Shown here one piece after another: positions 24,860 to 33,176 of a stretch of DNA of 36,563 nt. Numbering within the stretch: position 1 is the first letter of the stretch; each line of letters opens with the position of its first letter. Under the pieces are notes generated by a model. The model had not been told where the DNA came from. It ran no database searches and was given only the letters and a program-made list of their open reading frames with translations. This DNA is from Myxococcales bacterium (lineage in GTDB: Bacteria; Myxococcota_A; Bradymonadia; Bradymonadales; Bradymonadaceae): NCBI GenBank assembly GCA_007135085.1, contig SLJM01000492.1, forward strand, positions 1 through 36,563, written 5' to 3'. A program made the position numbers and the translations under genes.

Positions 24860-25342
24860 ATGCCCCAGACCATCGAAGGACATTTCGACGCCAAAGGCCG
24901 GCGCTTTGCCATCGTCGCCGCCCGTTGGAACTCCATCTTCAGCGAACAGCTCATCGCCGGCGCCACAGACACACTGGTGCGCCACGGCGCCAACGAGACC
25001 GATATTACGCTGGTGCGCTGCCCGGGAAGCTATGAGCTGCCCCAGGTGGCCCGCAGAGTCGCTCAGAAGATGAACGTAGACGCCATTATCTGCCTGGGTG
25101 TGCTCATCCGGGGATCGACCCCTCATTTTGACTATATCGCCGCCGAAGCGGCCCGTGGCATCGGCGCCGCCGGGATCGAATCGGGGGTGCCCACCGCTTT
25201 CGGCGTCATTACCTGCGACACTCTGGAACAAGCCATCGAGCGCAGTGGTTCTAAGGCTGGAAACAAGGGTGCCGAGGCCGCCACGGCGGCTCTGGAAATG
25301 GTCAACCTCTTTGATGCAATCGACGAGTCTAGCAATGGCTGA
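24860..25342 (+). CDS. ribH: 6,7-dimethyl-8-ribityllumazine synthase
   Basis: 160 residues. Signature segments: RFAIVAARWNSIFSEQLI, CPGSYELP, GVLIRGSTPHFDYI (catalytic His89 and the phosphate-binding RGST), FGVITCDTLEQAIERSG and KAGNKGAEAA. It condenses the RibB product with the RibD-derived pyrimidine, usually as a 60-mer or pentamer. The 118-bp gap before it contains a short hairpin (TCGGG-tagctt-CCCGA) but no FMN riboswitch. The stop overlaps the nusB start by 8 bp, so ribH and nusB are translated from one message. Confidence 0.96.
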   Translation: MPQTIEGHFDAKGRRFAIVAARWNSIFSEQLIAGATDTLVRHGANETDITLVRCPGSYELPQVARRVAQKMNVDAIICLGVLIRGSTPHFDYIAAEAARGIGAAGIESGVPTAFGVITCDTLEQAIERSGSKAGNKGAEAATAALEMVNLFDAIDESSNG

Positions 25343-25781
25343 TTCTCCTCTAAAAGCACGACGGGCCGCGCTGCGGATTCTCTATTCGGTGGATCTCGCC
25401 GATCTGAGCGCCGACCAGGCCCTGGAGAACGCCCGCCAGACTCTCGCCGACGCCGGCGACGATCCCGGGCCCTACTGGGACGGAGTGGTCCAACGGGTTC
25501 GCGGCGTCACCGGCAAAAAAGCCGAGATCGACGCCGAAATTGAGCGCCTCAACCCAAGTTGGCGTCTCGATCGCATGGCCTGCGTGGACCGAAACCTGCT
25601 CCGGCTGGGGATCTTCGAGATCCTCGACGAGATCACCCCACCCTTGATCGCGATCAACGCCTGCGTGGAGCTGGCCAAGGAATTTGGCACGGCCAGCACA
25701 CCGGGTTTCATCAACGGGCTCCTCGACCAATTATGCCAGGATCACGACATCCAAATAAGCGCCGAAGACGCCTCGGCCTGA
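25335..25781 (+). CDS. nusB: Transcription antitermination factor NusB
   Basis: 148 residues from ATG 25335, which overlaps the ribH stop by 8 bp. All-helical NusB fold: KARRAALRILYSVDL near the start, MACVDRNLLRLGIFEIL and PPLIAINACVELAKEFGT, then FINGLLDQL at the end, all family landmarks. NusB with NusE (S10) binds boxA in rRNA transcripts. ribH-nusB adjacency is widespread. The last 49 bp overlap the start of a lipoprotein gene in another frame. Confidence 0.94.
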   Translation: MADSPLKARRAALRILYSVDLADLSADQALENARQTLADAGDDPGPYWDGVVQRVRGVTGKKAEIDAEIERLNPSWRLDRMACVDRNLLRLGIFEILDEITPPLIAINACVELAKEFGTASTPGFINGLLDQLCQDHDIQISAEDASA

Positions 25782-26404
25782 TCGCCCTGATCGGCCTTGC
25801 CCTGAGCGCCATGGTCGCCGGTGGCTGTTATTACGGCCCCGATCACCCGCGGCGCATGGCCCAGGCCGAGCCGCCCTACCAGGATAACTCCACGCCGGGC
25901 ACGCGGGTCATCGTCTATGACGGCGACGATCAGCCGCAGATGAAGCTGCGAGTCCGATCGCGGCGCACCCGGGTCTACGACGCCTCGATGATCCCCGTGG
26001 GACAGGTTCGCCCCGGGGAGGACTCTCTGGAACAGCGAAGCCGCGACGGCAAGTCCACAGCGATCGTCACAGGCGATGGGGGTGGCGGCGAACTTCCCGA
26101 CACCTGGCGCTTGAAAGCCCACGGCCCTGATCGGTGGATCGTCGCCGACGGCCAGGGCTCGCCGATCGCCGAGTTATACCGCGACGATGATCGATGGACC
26201 CTGAATTTGAGCGACGATCCTCTGCGCCAGCTCTACGTCGATCGCCACCAGAACCCGCCGGTGGTGGTCACCGACGGGGGCGATCGCCTGTTGACCGTCC
26301 CTCGCCAGGATTGGAGCGATCCAAAATTACTTTTATTAACCCTCGACACCTTCTCGCCCCTCGATCGCTACACCCTGGCCCTTTTCGGCGATCAACGGCT
26401 CTAA
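25733..26404 (+). CDS. Small lipoprotein of unknown function
   Basis: 223 residues from ATG 25733. The basic n-region (MPGSRHPNKRRRRLG), hydrophobic core and VAGGC lipobox (Cys32) make a textbook lipoprotein signal, and the n-region is encoded inside the 3' end of nusB. This is the reason for choosing the overlapping start. The mature part is Asp/Arg-rich and beta-type, with repeated short phrases such as YDGDDQPQMKLRVRSRRTRVYD, which I cannot assign to a family; the ends carry DxDRYTLALFGDQRL. It closes the rib cluster before a hairpin at 26410. Confidence 0.75.
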   Translation: MPGSRHPNKRRRRLGLIALIGLALSAMVAGGCYYGPDHPRRMAQAEPPYQDNSTPGTRVIVYDGDDQPQMKLRVRSRRTRVYDASMIPVGQVRPGEDSLEQRSRDGKSTAIVTGDGGGGELPDTWRLKAHGPDRWIVADGQGSPIAELYRDDDRWTLNLSDDPLRQLYVDRHQNPPVVVTDGGDRLLTVPRQDWSDPKLLLLTLDTFSPLDRYTLALFGDQRL

Positions 26405-26409
26405 AGGAT

Positions 26410-26433
26410 CGCCCCAAAACCCATCTTTGGGCG
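26410..26433 (+). terminator. Hairpin ending the rib-nusB cluster
   Basis: CGCCCcAAA (26410-26418) pairs with TTTGGGCG (26426-26433), eight pairs with one bulge and a 7-nt loop, 5 nt after the lipoprotein stop. The following ttgaaa is a poor T-tract. The remaining 215 bp to the next gene show nothing further that I can name. Confidence 0.5.
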
Positions 26434-26648
26434 TTGAAACGGCTGGCGAACTGTTTATCTTCTGTAGGAGTGACCGATGTGAGCGCGGCCTCGGCACGGT
26501 TTATGCAGACCCGGCACAGCAGTGCAATTCGCGAGCCATGCTTGTTGGGAACAAACTCCCCGGTTACCATGGTTCAAGATTCGGAGTCTTCGTCACAGCG
26601 ATCAATGCCTCGCCGTAGATGAAGTGTTAACCGAAAGGGTGGCGGCTT

Positions 26649-27806
26649 ATGGAAGTGCAGCAATTTGAACAAGCCATCTTGAAAATGGCCTTTGAGACCG
26701 ACGCCAAGATCACCACCGCCTCGGTCGCCTATTATCTGGGAATCCCCTCCCGGAAGGCCAACGATCTACTCAATACACTGCTCGAACAAGGCGTCCTGGA
26801 GCTAGACAGCGACGACGAGGGCAACCTCTTTTATTTCCTGCCCAATCAGCGCCAGCACGGGGCCGGGGGCCTGCTGGGCGCCGACGACCTCGACGATAGT
26901 TGGGAGGCTCTGGAAGCGGCCGCCGATGCCGCCGCCCAGGGCGGCACAGCAGACGTCGACAAGGACCAGAGCACCGACAAACAAAAGCCCTCCCCCTTCG
27001 CCGATCATCTGTCCACCACCATCGACGACGAGGGCTCCACTCCCTTTTCGCCCAATGAATTCAGCCCCCATCAGGGAGCCGACGGCCGGAAGGGAGCTGA
27101 TAGCCACACCGCCGATCAGGAATTTGGATCGGGCTATGGGGGCCAGAGCGGTTACGGCGATTTCAGGTCTCCCACGACCCCATCGAGCAATCGGTTCGGG
27201 GACAATCGATTTACCGACGACGATTGGTTTCAGCCCCAGCAGCCCTACGCTCCATCTCAGCGCCCGAGCTCTTATCGCGGCGCCCAGCGATCGCGCTTTC
27301 AGGGAATCCCCGACGGCATCACCAGCCGCCTCGGTCGGCCCGACGCCCGCCCCAGCCGCTGCGGCGACAATTCGGTGGTCGTCGACAACCGCGCCAGTTG
27401 CGAGTCTCGCCCCCTGGCCGACGCCAGGCCGACGATCACCTCTTGCAACGACGTGGACACCGCCAACTTCTCGACCCATCAGGACTATGGCGGCTTTGGG
27501 TTCACCGCCCCCAGCTCGTCGACCGCCCTGGCCACCACCTCGCAATCCGGCGATCTGGCGCTGACCGCCGACGGCCACCATATCGAACAGCCCGAACATC
27601 AACCGGGAATGGCCCTGCTGCTCAGCCTCATCCTCTGCGGCACGGGACAGATCTACAACGGCGAGGTCAGCAAGGGCATCATCATGCTGATCCTATGCTT
27701 TTTGCTGTGGTTCGTCTTCCTGGGCTGGGTGGTTCATATCTGGTCCATCGTCGACGCCGTGGTGGTCGCCGAGCGCATCAATCGCAAGAGCACCAGCAAC
27801 GGATAG
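26649..27806 (+). CDS. Winged-helix plus TM2-domain membrane protein
   Basis: 385 residues in three parts. Residues 1-66 look like a winged helix-turn-helix (ITTASVAYYLGIPSRKANDLLNTLLEQGVLEL with a beta hairpin LDSDDEGNLFYFLP). Residues 70-310 are low-complexity, rich in S, D, G, Q and P, probably disordered. Residues 319-375 are a TM2 domain: PGMALLLSLILCGTGQIYNG, KGIIMLILCFLLWFVFLGWVVHIWSIVDAVVVAERIN. The family TM2 domain has two membrane helices joined by a GxGQxYNG turn. A DNA-binding-like head on a membrane anchor suggests a membrane-tethered regulator, or a wHTH used for protein contacts. Ribosome binding site AGGGTGG about 9 nt upstream. Confidence 0.7.
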   Translation: MEVQQFEQAILKMAFETDAKITTASVAYYLGIPSRKANDLLNTLLEQGVLELDSDDEGNLFYFLPNQRQHGAGGLLGADDLDDSWEALEAAADAAAQGGTADVDKDQSTDKQKPSPFADHLSTTIDDEGSTPFSPNEFSPHQGADGRKGADSHTADQEFGSGYGGQSGYGDFRSPTTPSSNRFGDNRFTDDDWFQPQQPYAPSQRPSSYRGAQRSRFQGIPDGITSRLGRPDARPSRCGDNSVVVDNRASCESRPLADARPTITSCNDVDTANFSTHQDYGGFGFTAPSSSTALATTSQSGDLALTADGHHIEQPEHQPGMALLLSLILCGTGQIYNGEVSKGIIMLILCFLLWFVFLGWVVHIWSIVDAVVVAERINRKSTSNG

Positions 27807-27869
27807 CCGGCGCCCCTGGCAGCTCATTTCGCCACGCTGGCAACCCACCCTTTAATCGACTAACCTCAC

Positions 27870-27899
27870 GGGTCCTGAACTATTCGAATTCAGTGACCC
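27870..27899 (+). promoter_or_regulatory. Hairpin just before the envelope cluster start codon
   Basis: GGGTCCTGAA (27870-27879) pairs with TTCAGTGACCC (27889-27899), ten pairs with one bulge and a 9-nt loop, ending 3 nt before ATG 27903. It could end transcription of the TM2 gene or occlude ribosome access to the following gene, which lacks an obvious Shine-Dalgarno. If translation instead starts at ATG 27915, the hairpin lies 15 nt upstream. Confidence 0.4.
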
Positions 27900-27902
27900 C
27901 TG

Positions 27903-29546
27903 ATGCACTGGTCGATGACTCGACTTCACACCAAATACAGGCACTCCACACGCCTCTCCATGGCGTTGCTCGCACTTGTGAGCAGCATCGCGTCCTGGAG
28001 CTGCTCTTTTACGGAGTTCGAGATCAGCCCCTACACCCCCAGGGGCGTCGACATCGTCTACTCACAACAAGAGGACCTGACCTTTGTTGTCTGGCGCATG
28101 GGCGACGTCGTCGACTTCGATCGAGTCCACTTCGAGATCAATCTGGACGGCCAATTCCACTCCCTGGAGCTCTCTGACGCCCCCTTTGCCAGCGAGCCCT
28201 ATGAATGCGACCGCCTCTATTGGTGTGTCCAATACCAGATCCCCGGCCAATGGACGCCCCCGCCCCACCAACCGCCGCTGCGTGCCATTGACGCCCGCCA
28301 TGGAATCTTCCGGGCCACTGCACCCAGAATCTACGAAGTGGAGACCACCTTCGACATCGACCCCGTGGGCGTCGACAATAATCGCTCCGCCCGGCCCGAG
28401 CTCTTCGACTGGTTCGACGAAGAAAACGTGCCCATTCGCCGCACCTTCCAATGGGGATTGGTTCCCTCCACCGCCGGCGATCCGCCCTGCACCGACCGGG
28501 CCCCCGAGCAGTGGAGCACCCTATCGTCGCGAGTCTCCTTGCCCCAGGATTGGATGGATCTCACTCCATGTATGGCGGTCCGCCCCCTTCGCTCGGACCG
28601 GCCTGGCGATGAAGTTCGCCGCCCCCTCATCGAAGGAGCCATGCTCTACACCGAAGAGGTGGATCGCCTCCTTCCCGAGATCGAACACCCCATCATGGTG
28701 GTCTTCCTCGTCGATCTGGAGGTCGTCAACGAAACCCGATGCCAGCAGATCGTCGACGCCATCGGCGGCCAGATCTTTACCACCCTCGACGAGGAGGAGA
28801 TCACCTATCGGGAATTGGGTATTTACCGGCCCACCGAACCCGGGGGAGATCCTTATTCGGGATGCAATCAGCGCGAGGGCTCTCGCTATCCCGTCAATGA
28901 GATTCAGGTGCGCGCAGACCAGGTGGCGGCCACCTTCGAGGAGCCGTCGACGCTGCTCATCGTCTACCTCAACAACCTCCATCTTCCACCGTCGGCGGCC
29001 AAGTCCGAGGATCTGGACGCCCTCTTGCATGAGCAGGACGAAGAAGATAATCCCCAGCTCTTTCGCTGGGCCATCGGCTCCAACACGGTCAGCGATGCAT
29101 TCGACTGGGACGACGTAAACCCCTGGGCACCCATCGAGGACGAGAATTTCATGCCCTCCATCGAATCCACCGTAAAATATAATTTCCCCCTGAAGAGCAC
29201 CGACTTCGACGGCGAAGATTCGATTCCCCTCTTCAGGCCCAACGCCGCCCAGTCGCCACAGCATTTTCGGCTCTGCACCTTCAGTCCCGCCCCCGTCCTG
29301 GTCGGGCTGCCACCGCTGGCGCCTCAGCCGGCCCTGGCCGACACCTGGCCCTGGTCCGACGAACAACAGCCGGAGCTCTATTTCGACATCCCACCGCAAC
29401 TCTTCGAGTTGAATAGCTATTTTCGAGAAACGGAGGTCACCGGAGTCTACGAGGTCTGTGACGCCTTTTGCGACCGCCCCTTCGAAAACCGCACCGGTCA
29501 GCTCCGTGACTCCTGGCTCGACGCAATCGGGGAGTGCCAGTGGTAG
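27903..29546 (+). CDS. Large lipoprotein of unknown function, first gene of envelope cluster
   Basis: 547 residues (ATG 27903; ATG 27915 is an alternative). Basic n-region, hydrophobic core (LSMALLALVSSIA) and SWSC with Cys34 as probable lipid anchor, an atypical lipobox. The mature region is acidic and mixed, with eight or more Cys, VFLVDLEVV and LLIVYLNNLHLP strands and a C-terminal CDAFCDRPF. These alternating strands and loops recall Rossmann- or von-Willebrand-like folds, but no metal-binding motif is visible and I assign no family. The next gene overlaps it by 7 nt. Probably outer-membrane or periplasmic. Starts a run of seven envelope genes. Confidence 0.7.
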   Translation: MHWSMTRLHTKYRHSTRLSMALLALVSSIASWSCSFTEFEISPYTPRGVDIVYSQQEDLTFVVWRMGDVVDFDRVHFEINLDGQFHSLELSDAPFASEPYECDRLYWCVQYQIPGQWTPPPHQPPLRAIDARHGIFRATAPRIYEVETTFDIDPVGVDNNRSARPELFDWFDEENVPIRRTFQWGLVPSTAGDPPCTDRAPEQWSTLSSRVSLPQDWMDLTPCMAVRPLRSDRPGDEVRRPLIEGAMLYTEEVDRLLPEIEHPIMVVFLVDLEVVNETRCQQIVDAIGGQIFTTLDEEEITYRELGIYRPTEPGGDPYSGCNQREGSRYPVNEIQVRADQVAATFEEPSTLLIVYLNNLHLPPSAAKSEDLDALLHEQDEEDNPQLFRWAIGSNTVSDAFDWDDVNPWAPIEDENFMPSIESTVKYNFPLKSTDFDGEDSIPLFRPNAAQSPQHFRLCTFSPAPVLVGLPPLAPQPALADTWPWSDEQQPELYFDIPPQLFELNSYFRETEVTGVYEVCDAFCDRPFENRTGQLRDSWLDAIGECQW

Positions 29547-30214
29547 ATCGACGACTCATCACCGCACCTCTGGCCGCTCTCATCCTGTGGCTGACCCTCG
29601 CCATCGGTGCGTCGACGGCCGCCGCCGACACACCTGCCAACGGCGAAGATGAGGAACCTGCGCCGCGGGCTGCCCTGCAGGAGCGCTTCGCCCCCAAGGA
29701 GGGACGCTTCTACGCTCATATCGGCGGCACGGCGATTATCCGCGATGATTTTTATCACTCCCCCGGCTACGGTCTCGACGCCGGGTATTATTTCAGCGAA
29801 ACTTGGGGGGTCGAACTCAGAGCCTATAACCTGCACAGCCGTCTGGCCCACGCCGGCGAACGGCTTCGCGAAGAGCAGGGCTTCGTCCCCGATCTTCGCG
29901 CACCGGACGCCCTCTTCGGCCTCGGCATTCGCGGCTCCTGGGGTTATGGCAAAGTGTTGACCATGGAGCGATTCGTCATTCACTTCGATCCGCAGTGGAT
30001 CTTTCACGGTGGTATCACACTTGCAGAAGAACGGGTCGTTCCCACGGTGAGCACAGGCATCGGTTTTTTGACCCACTGGCAGCACGGCATTCAGATAAAG
30101 CTCGATTTGCAGATGAATCTTCATTTTGAAAATCGCAGCCGCGGTTTCATCCCGGCCACGGGCTTCGTCCCCGTGCTGGCCGTGGGCTGGTCGCCCATGG
30201 GAGGCGACAAATGA
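29540..30214 (+). CDS. Outer-membrane beta-barrel domain protein
   Basis: 224 residues from GTG 29540, chosen over GTG 29534 because GGGGAG (29529-29534) is then spaced 5 nt. Signal peptide about 1-29 (STAAA). The sequence RFAPKEGRFYAHIGGTAIIR, then YGLDAGYYFSETWGVELRAYN and the alternating hydrophobic strands resemble the outer-membrane beta-barrel family of Myxococcota-type bacteria. Ends in FVPVLAVGWSPMGGDK, not an aromatic residue, so insertion by BAM may use an internal signal. Overlaps the preceding stop by 7 nt and the following start by 4 nt (ATGA). Confidence 0.72.
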   Translation: MVDRRLITAPLAALILWLTLAIGASTAAADTPANGEDEEPAPRAALQERFAPKEGRFYAHIGGTAIIRDDFYHSPGYGLDAGYYFSETWGVELRAYNLHSRLAHAGERLREEQGFVPDLRAPDALFGLGIRGSWGYGKVLTMERFVIHFDPQWIFHGGITLAEERVVPTVSTGIGFLTHWQHGIQIKLDLQMNLHFENRSRGFIPATGFVPVLAVGWSPMGGDK

Positions 30215-32178
30215 CCGAAGGCGCCTTCAGGCTGAAGTGGCGGTGCACCGCCCTGGTGCCCGCTCTGATGGGGCTATCGCTGGGAGCTCTGCTCGGAGCC
30301 TGCGTCCCGCTGCAGGAGAGCGCCCCCGACAGAGGCGATCTCTTCGCCCCACTCCACGAAGCCGATCTCTCCTCTTTCGAGCAAGGCCTGACACTGGACG
30401 AACATACGGGCCGCGCCGACCATTGGACCGCCCTGGGCCGGGCCTTTTTGAACCTCGCCAATTGCCGACCAATCGACCCGGCTCCGCCGGTGGTGGCCGA
30501 CGACGCTGTGACGCTCTTGCTCTACGAGCTGGTTCGACTCGAAGATCGCCGCCGTCTTCGCCTGGTCCATCAATCCTTCGAGGCCGGCGTCGGCGCCTGG
30601 CATCGCGGCACGGTGCATACCCAATTTACGTCGCGCACCTTCTTCAACCGCGACGCCGCCCCCACCGACGACGACCTCATTCACTGGCCCCACGTCGAGC
30701 CCGAGGCATGGCCCGACGAATGGCCGGCCCCCGCAGAGGTTGAATTCCAATGCGGCCAACTCATGGCTCGCGACGATCCACCCGAGTTGGACGCTCCCTT
30801 CGACGAGATAGACGCCGCCACGGTGACCAGCCAGCTTCTCGACGAGTGGAGCCGCGCCGAGGCAGCTCTATCAGCAGCGAAAGCCCTGCCCGATGAATCA
30901 GGGCTTCGCCGGCGCAGCGTCGACAATCTGCTGGCCCACCGCGGTGATCTGGCATTGCTCATCGCTCAACGAGAAGACGCTCGCCACCACGCCGCCGACG
31001 CCATCGAAGAACTTCAGCGCCGGGCCATGAAGGACCTGGTCGAATCGGGCGTCCAAACCCGGCCTCTGCGAATCGCCAGGCTGGCCATGGAGCTCGGCGA
31101 GCCGGAGATGACCATCGAGGCCCTCTCGCACCTGGTGGGACATGAGGACGATCGGGTCGACGCCGTGGCCCGGTACTTCATCGTCAAGACCGCCTGGATG
31201 CAGGGCTGGTGGGAGATGGCCGCCGAGGGCGGTGAGGAATTGATCGACCGCCCGGCCTCGCTACGCTCGGCTCATGCCTATTTCGCCGCCACGGCCAATC
31301 GCTACGCCGGCCGCGAAGACGTCTTCTTCGCCATCGGGCGAACCGTTCTTCGCGATCGCCGCCGTGATCAGGGCGACCCCTTTCTGGGCGCATTATATCG
31401 CGAGTTATTGCGCGTGCTGGCGAGCTATGACGTCGACGAGCGGACCGACGAATTTCTCGAAGAACTCGGGCCTCGCCACCTGCTGGACGAACGAAAGATC
31501 GAATTTGCCGAGATCGCCCTCGATATGGGCCGCCCCGAGGTGGCCGACGAGATGGTTCAGCCCATCCTGGAGAGTACTCAAGACGCCCGACGCCTGCCCC
31601 GGCTCTATGCCCTCCGGGCGCTTATCGCCTTTATGTTCGATGACCGAGACACCTTCGATCACTATGTGGGGCGCCTGTCCAACCGCCCCGCCGAACTGCG
31701 CCAGGTCATCCCCCGCAATCGCCGGGCCGCCTTCTTCGCCAATCAGGACGCCGAATTGGCCAGGGTCCTGCGGGCGACCCTGCCCTTAATGGCCGAATGG
31801 GGCGATGACGACCACGCCCGTCAGTTGCGGCGGAGCTGGCTGGAGACGGTCGTCGAGCATACGCAGCGCTTCCTTCGCTGGGCCCCGGACAGCGTGGTCA
31901 GCAATGATCTGACCGAACTATATCGCCTGGCCGGCCGCCTTCTGGAAGACCATCCCCGGGGCTACGCCGAGCGCGTGGGCTCCACACAGCCCTCTGCATC
32001 TCCTCTGGTGCTGGGTACGATCGACGTCCCCCCGGCCCCGCCGCTTGATGAGGCGCCGAGCCCACGCCTAAGATGGCCCCAGCTCCGCTCACTATTGCTC
32101 ATCCCCCGAGGTGGTCTGCCTCCGGAGTCCTTTGTCGACGTCCTGGAAGCCCCCGGGCCGCGGGAGGAATCATCGTGA
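30211..32178 (+). CDS. Helical-repeat lipoprotein
   Basis: 655 residues. Lipoprotein signal with LGAC, lipid Cys31. The mature part is dominated by paired helices rich in A, E, L, R and D (about 210-600), resembling degenerate TPR/Sel1-type repeats, with Asp-Arg-Arg and GRPEVADEM-like turns; a Pro-rich tail (about 610-655) ends EAPGPREESS. Scaffolding of the neighbouring outer-membrane proteins is the likeliest role. Starts by ATGA overlap and ends by GTGA overlap with the next gene, so the run is probably translated as one unit. Not recognised beyond the repeat character. Confidence 0.65.
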   Translation: MTEGAFRLKWRCTALVPALMGLSLGALLGACVPLQESAPDRGDLFAPLHEADLSSFEQGLTLDEHTGRADHWTALGRAFLNLANCRPIDPAPPVVADDAVTLLLYELVRLEDRRRLRLVHQSFEAGVGAWHRGTVHTQFTSRTFFNRDAAPTDDDLIHWPHVEPEAWPDEWPAPAEVEFQCGQLMARDDPPELDAPFDEIDAATVTSQLLDEWSRAEAALSAAKALPDESGLRRRSVDNLLAHRGDLALLIAQREDARHHAADAIEELQRRAMKDLVESGVQTRPLRIARLAMELGEPEMTIEALSHLVGHEDDRVDAVARYFIVKTAWMQGWWEMAAEGGEELIDRPASLRSAHAYFAATANRYAGREDVFFAIGRTVLRDRRRDQGDPFLGALYRELLRVLASYDVDERTDEFLEELGPRHLLDERKIEFAEIALDMGRPEVADEMVQPILESTQDARRLPRLYALRALIAFMFDDRDTFDHYVGRLSNRPAELRQVIPRNRRAAFFANQDAELARVLRATLPLMAEWGDDDHARQLRRSWLETVVEHTQRFLRWAPDSVVSNDLTELYRLAGRLLEDHPRGYAERVGSTQPSASPLVLGTIDVPPAPPLDEAPSPRLRWPQLRSLLLIPRGGLPPESFVDVLEAPGPREESS

Positions 32179-33176
32179 ACCCTTCCACCTCTCCATTTTT
32201 GGTCTTTGGACTGGCCGCGGTCACCATCTTGCTCGCCACTCTGGCGCTGCCATCGCCGGCCCAGGCCCAGAGCGCGGGACTGTCACAGGTCAACTTCTGC
32301 CTCTCCCCTTTTACGGCAAAGCGACAGGGCAGGTCCTGCACCTTCGATGATGACTGCCGTGGCACTCTGGTATGCTTTGAAGCTCAATGCGTACCTCCCC
32401 AATACGCCGACGCCTATGCCTGGCGGAGCTACGACCGCCGCGGTGAGCAAGCGCATCAACCGCAGCCACCGGCCGAATTTCGCGGCGCCGACCCCCTGAC
32501 CGACGACGGCGGCGCCGACGAGGCCTGTGGCCAGGACCGCCGCTGCCGTATCGAACGCCTCGCCGCCCGCAACCGGGCCCGTCGCCACTACGATATCGCT
32601 CGCCAGGAACGAGCCACCCAACGAGAGGTGGAGCGCATCTTGAGCCAGCAGGGCTCGACCTTGCTGCGCGACGTCAAGCCCTGGTCGGTGGCATTTCAAC
32701 GCCATCCCCACGGCCTGGGCCTTATGGGAGGCCGCACCTTCGCCGGCCATTTCCGCCTCGAGGCCAGCTGGGTCTTCCAGGATCGACGCATCGACTATGT
32801 CCCCGACGACTCCACGGCGCCCACTCTAAACGCCTTTCAGACCGCCGGATTCGGGACGGTCCACTTCACCTTCCTTCCCTCCAAGAGATGGCTCAGCCCC
32901 ATGGTCTCCGCCGGCTTCGCCATGGGCCGAGGCACCTACGGCAGCGGCAGCGGCCCTCAGGTCCTCTACCATCTGGTCACCGGAGCTATCGGCGCCGAGG
33001 CACAATTCGAGATAGGATTGATGGTGCGCATGGCCTATCGTCACGGACGGGTGCTTTATAATCAGGTTCGCCATGGACCGGGTTCCTACGAAGCCGATAC
33101 CCGTCGAAGCCTTCGCGAATATATGAATAACGACGGTCTTGGAGGCGTCGACTTTTCCATCGGATGGGCGTTTTGA
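32175..33176 (+). CDS. Cys-motif plus beta-barrel outer-membrane protein
   Basis: 333 residues from GTG 32175 with GGGAGGAA 5 nt upstream; the frame is open further back but overlaps the previous gene. Signal peptide 1-31 (SPAQA before Q). Residues 40-75 carry a small Cys motif (Cys42, 55, 61, 67, 72; CTFDDDCRGTLVCFEAQC) of the type found in the Cys-rich lipoprotein at 9268. A charged helical segment (about 110-190) follows. Residues 200-333 are barrel-like strands, ending SIGWAF with the C-terminal aromatic that marks an outer-membrane barrel. A 1-nt overlap (TGATG) leads to the next gene. Confidence 0.72.
   Translation: MNPSTSPFLVFGLAAVTILLATLALPSPAQAQSAGLSQVNFCLSPFTAKRQGRSCTFDDDCRGTLVCFEAQCVPPQYADAYAWRSYDRRGEQAHQPQPPAEFRGADPLTDDGGADEACGQDRRCRIERLAARNRARRHYDIARQERATQREVERILSQQGSTLLRDVKPWSVAFQRHPHGLGLMGGRTFAGHFRLEASWVFQDRRIDYVPDDSTAPTLNAFQTAGFGTVHFTFLPSKRWLSPMVSAGFAMGRGTYGSGSGPQVLYHLVTGAIGAEAQFEIGLMVRMAYRHGRVLYNQVRHGPGSYEADTRRSLREYMNNDGLGGVDFSIGWAF

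Noticed and set aside
26405-26648. tRNA-like segment (ggttcaagattc at about 26570)
   Set aside because: The T-loop-like word has no matching acceptor or anticodon stem.
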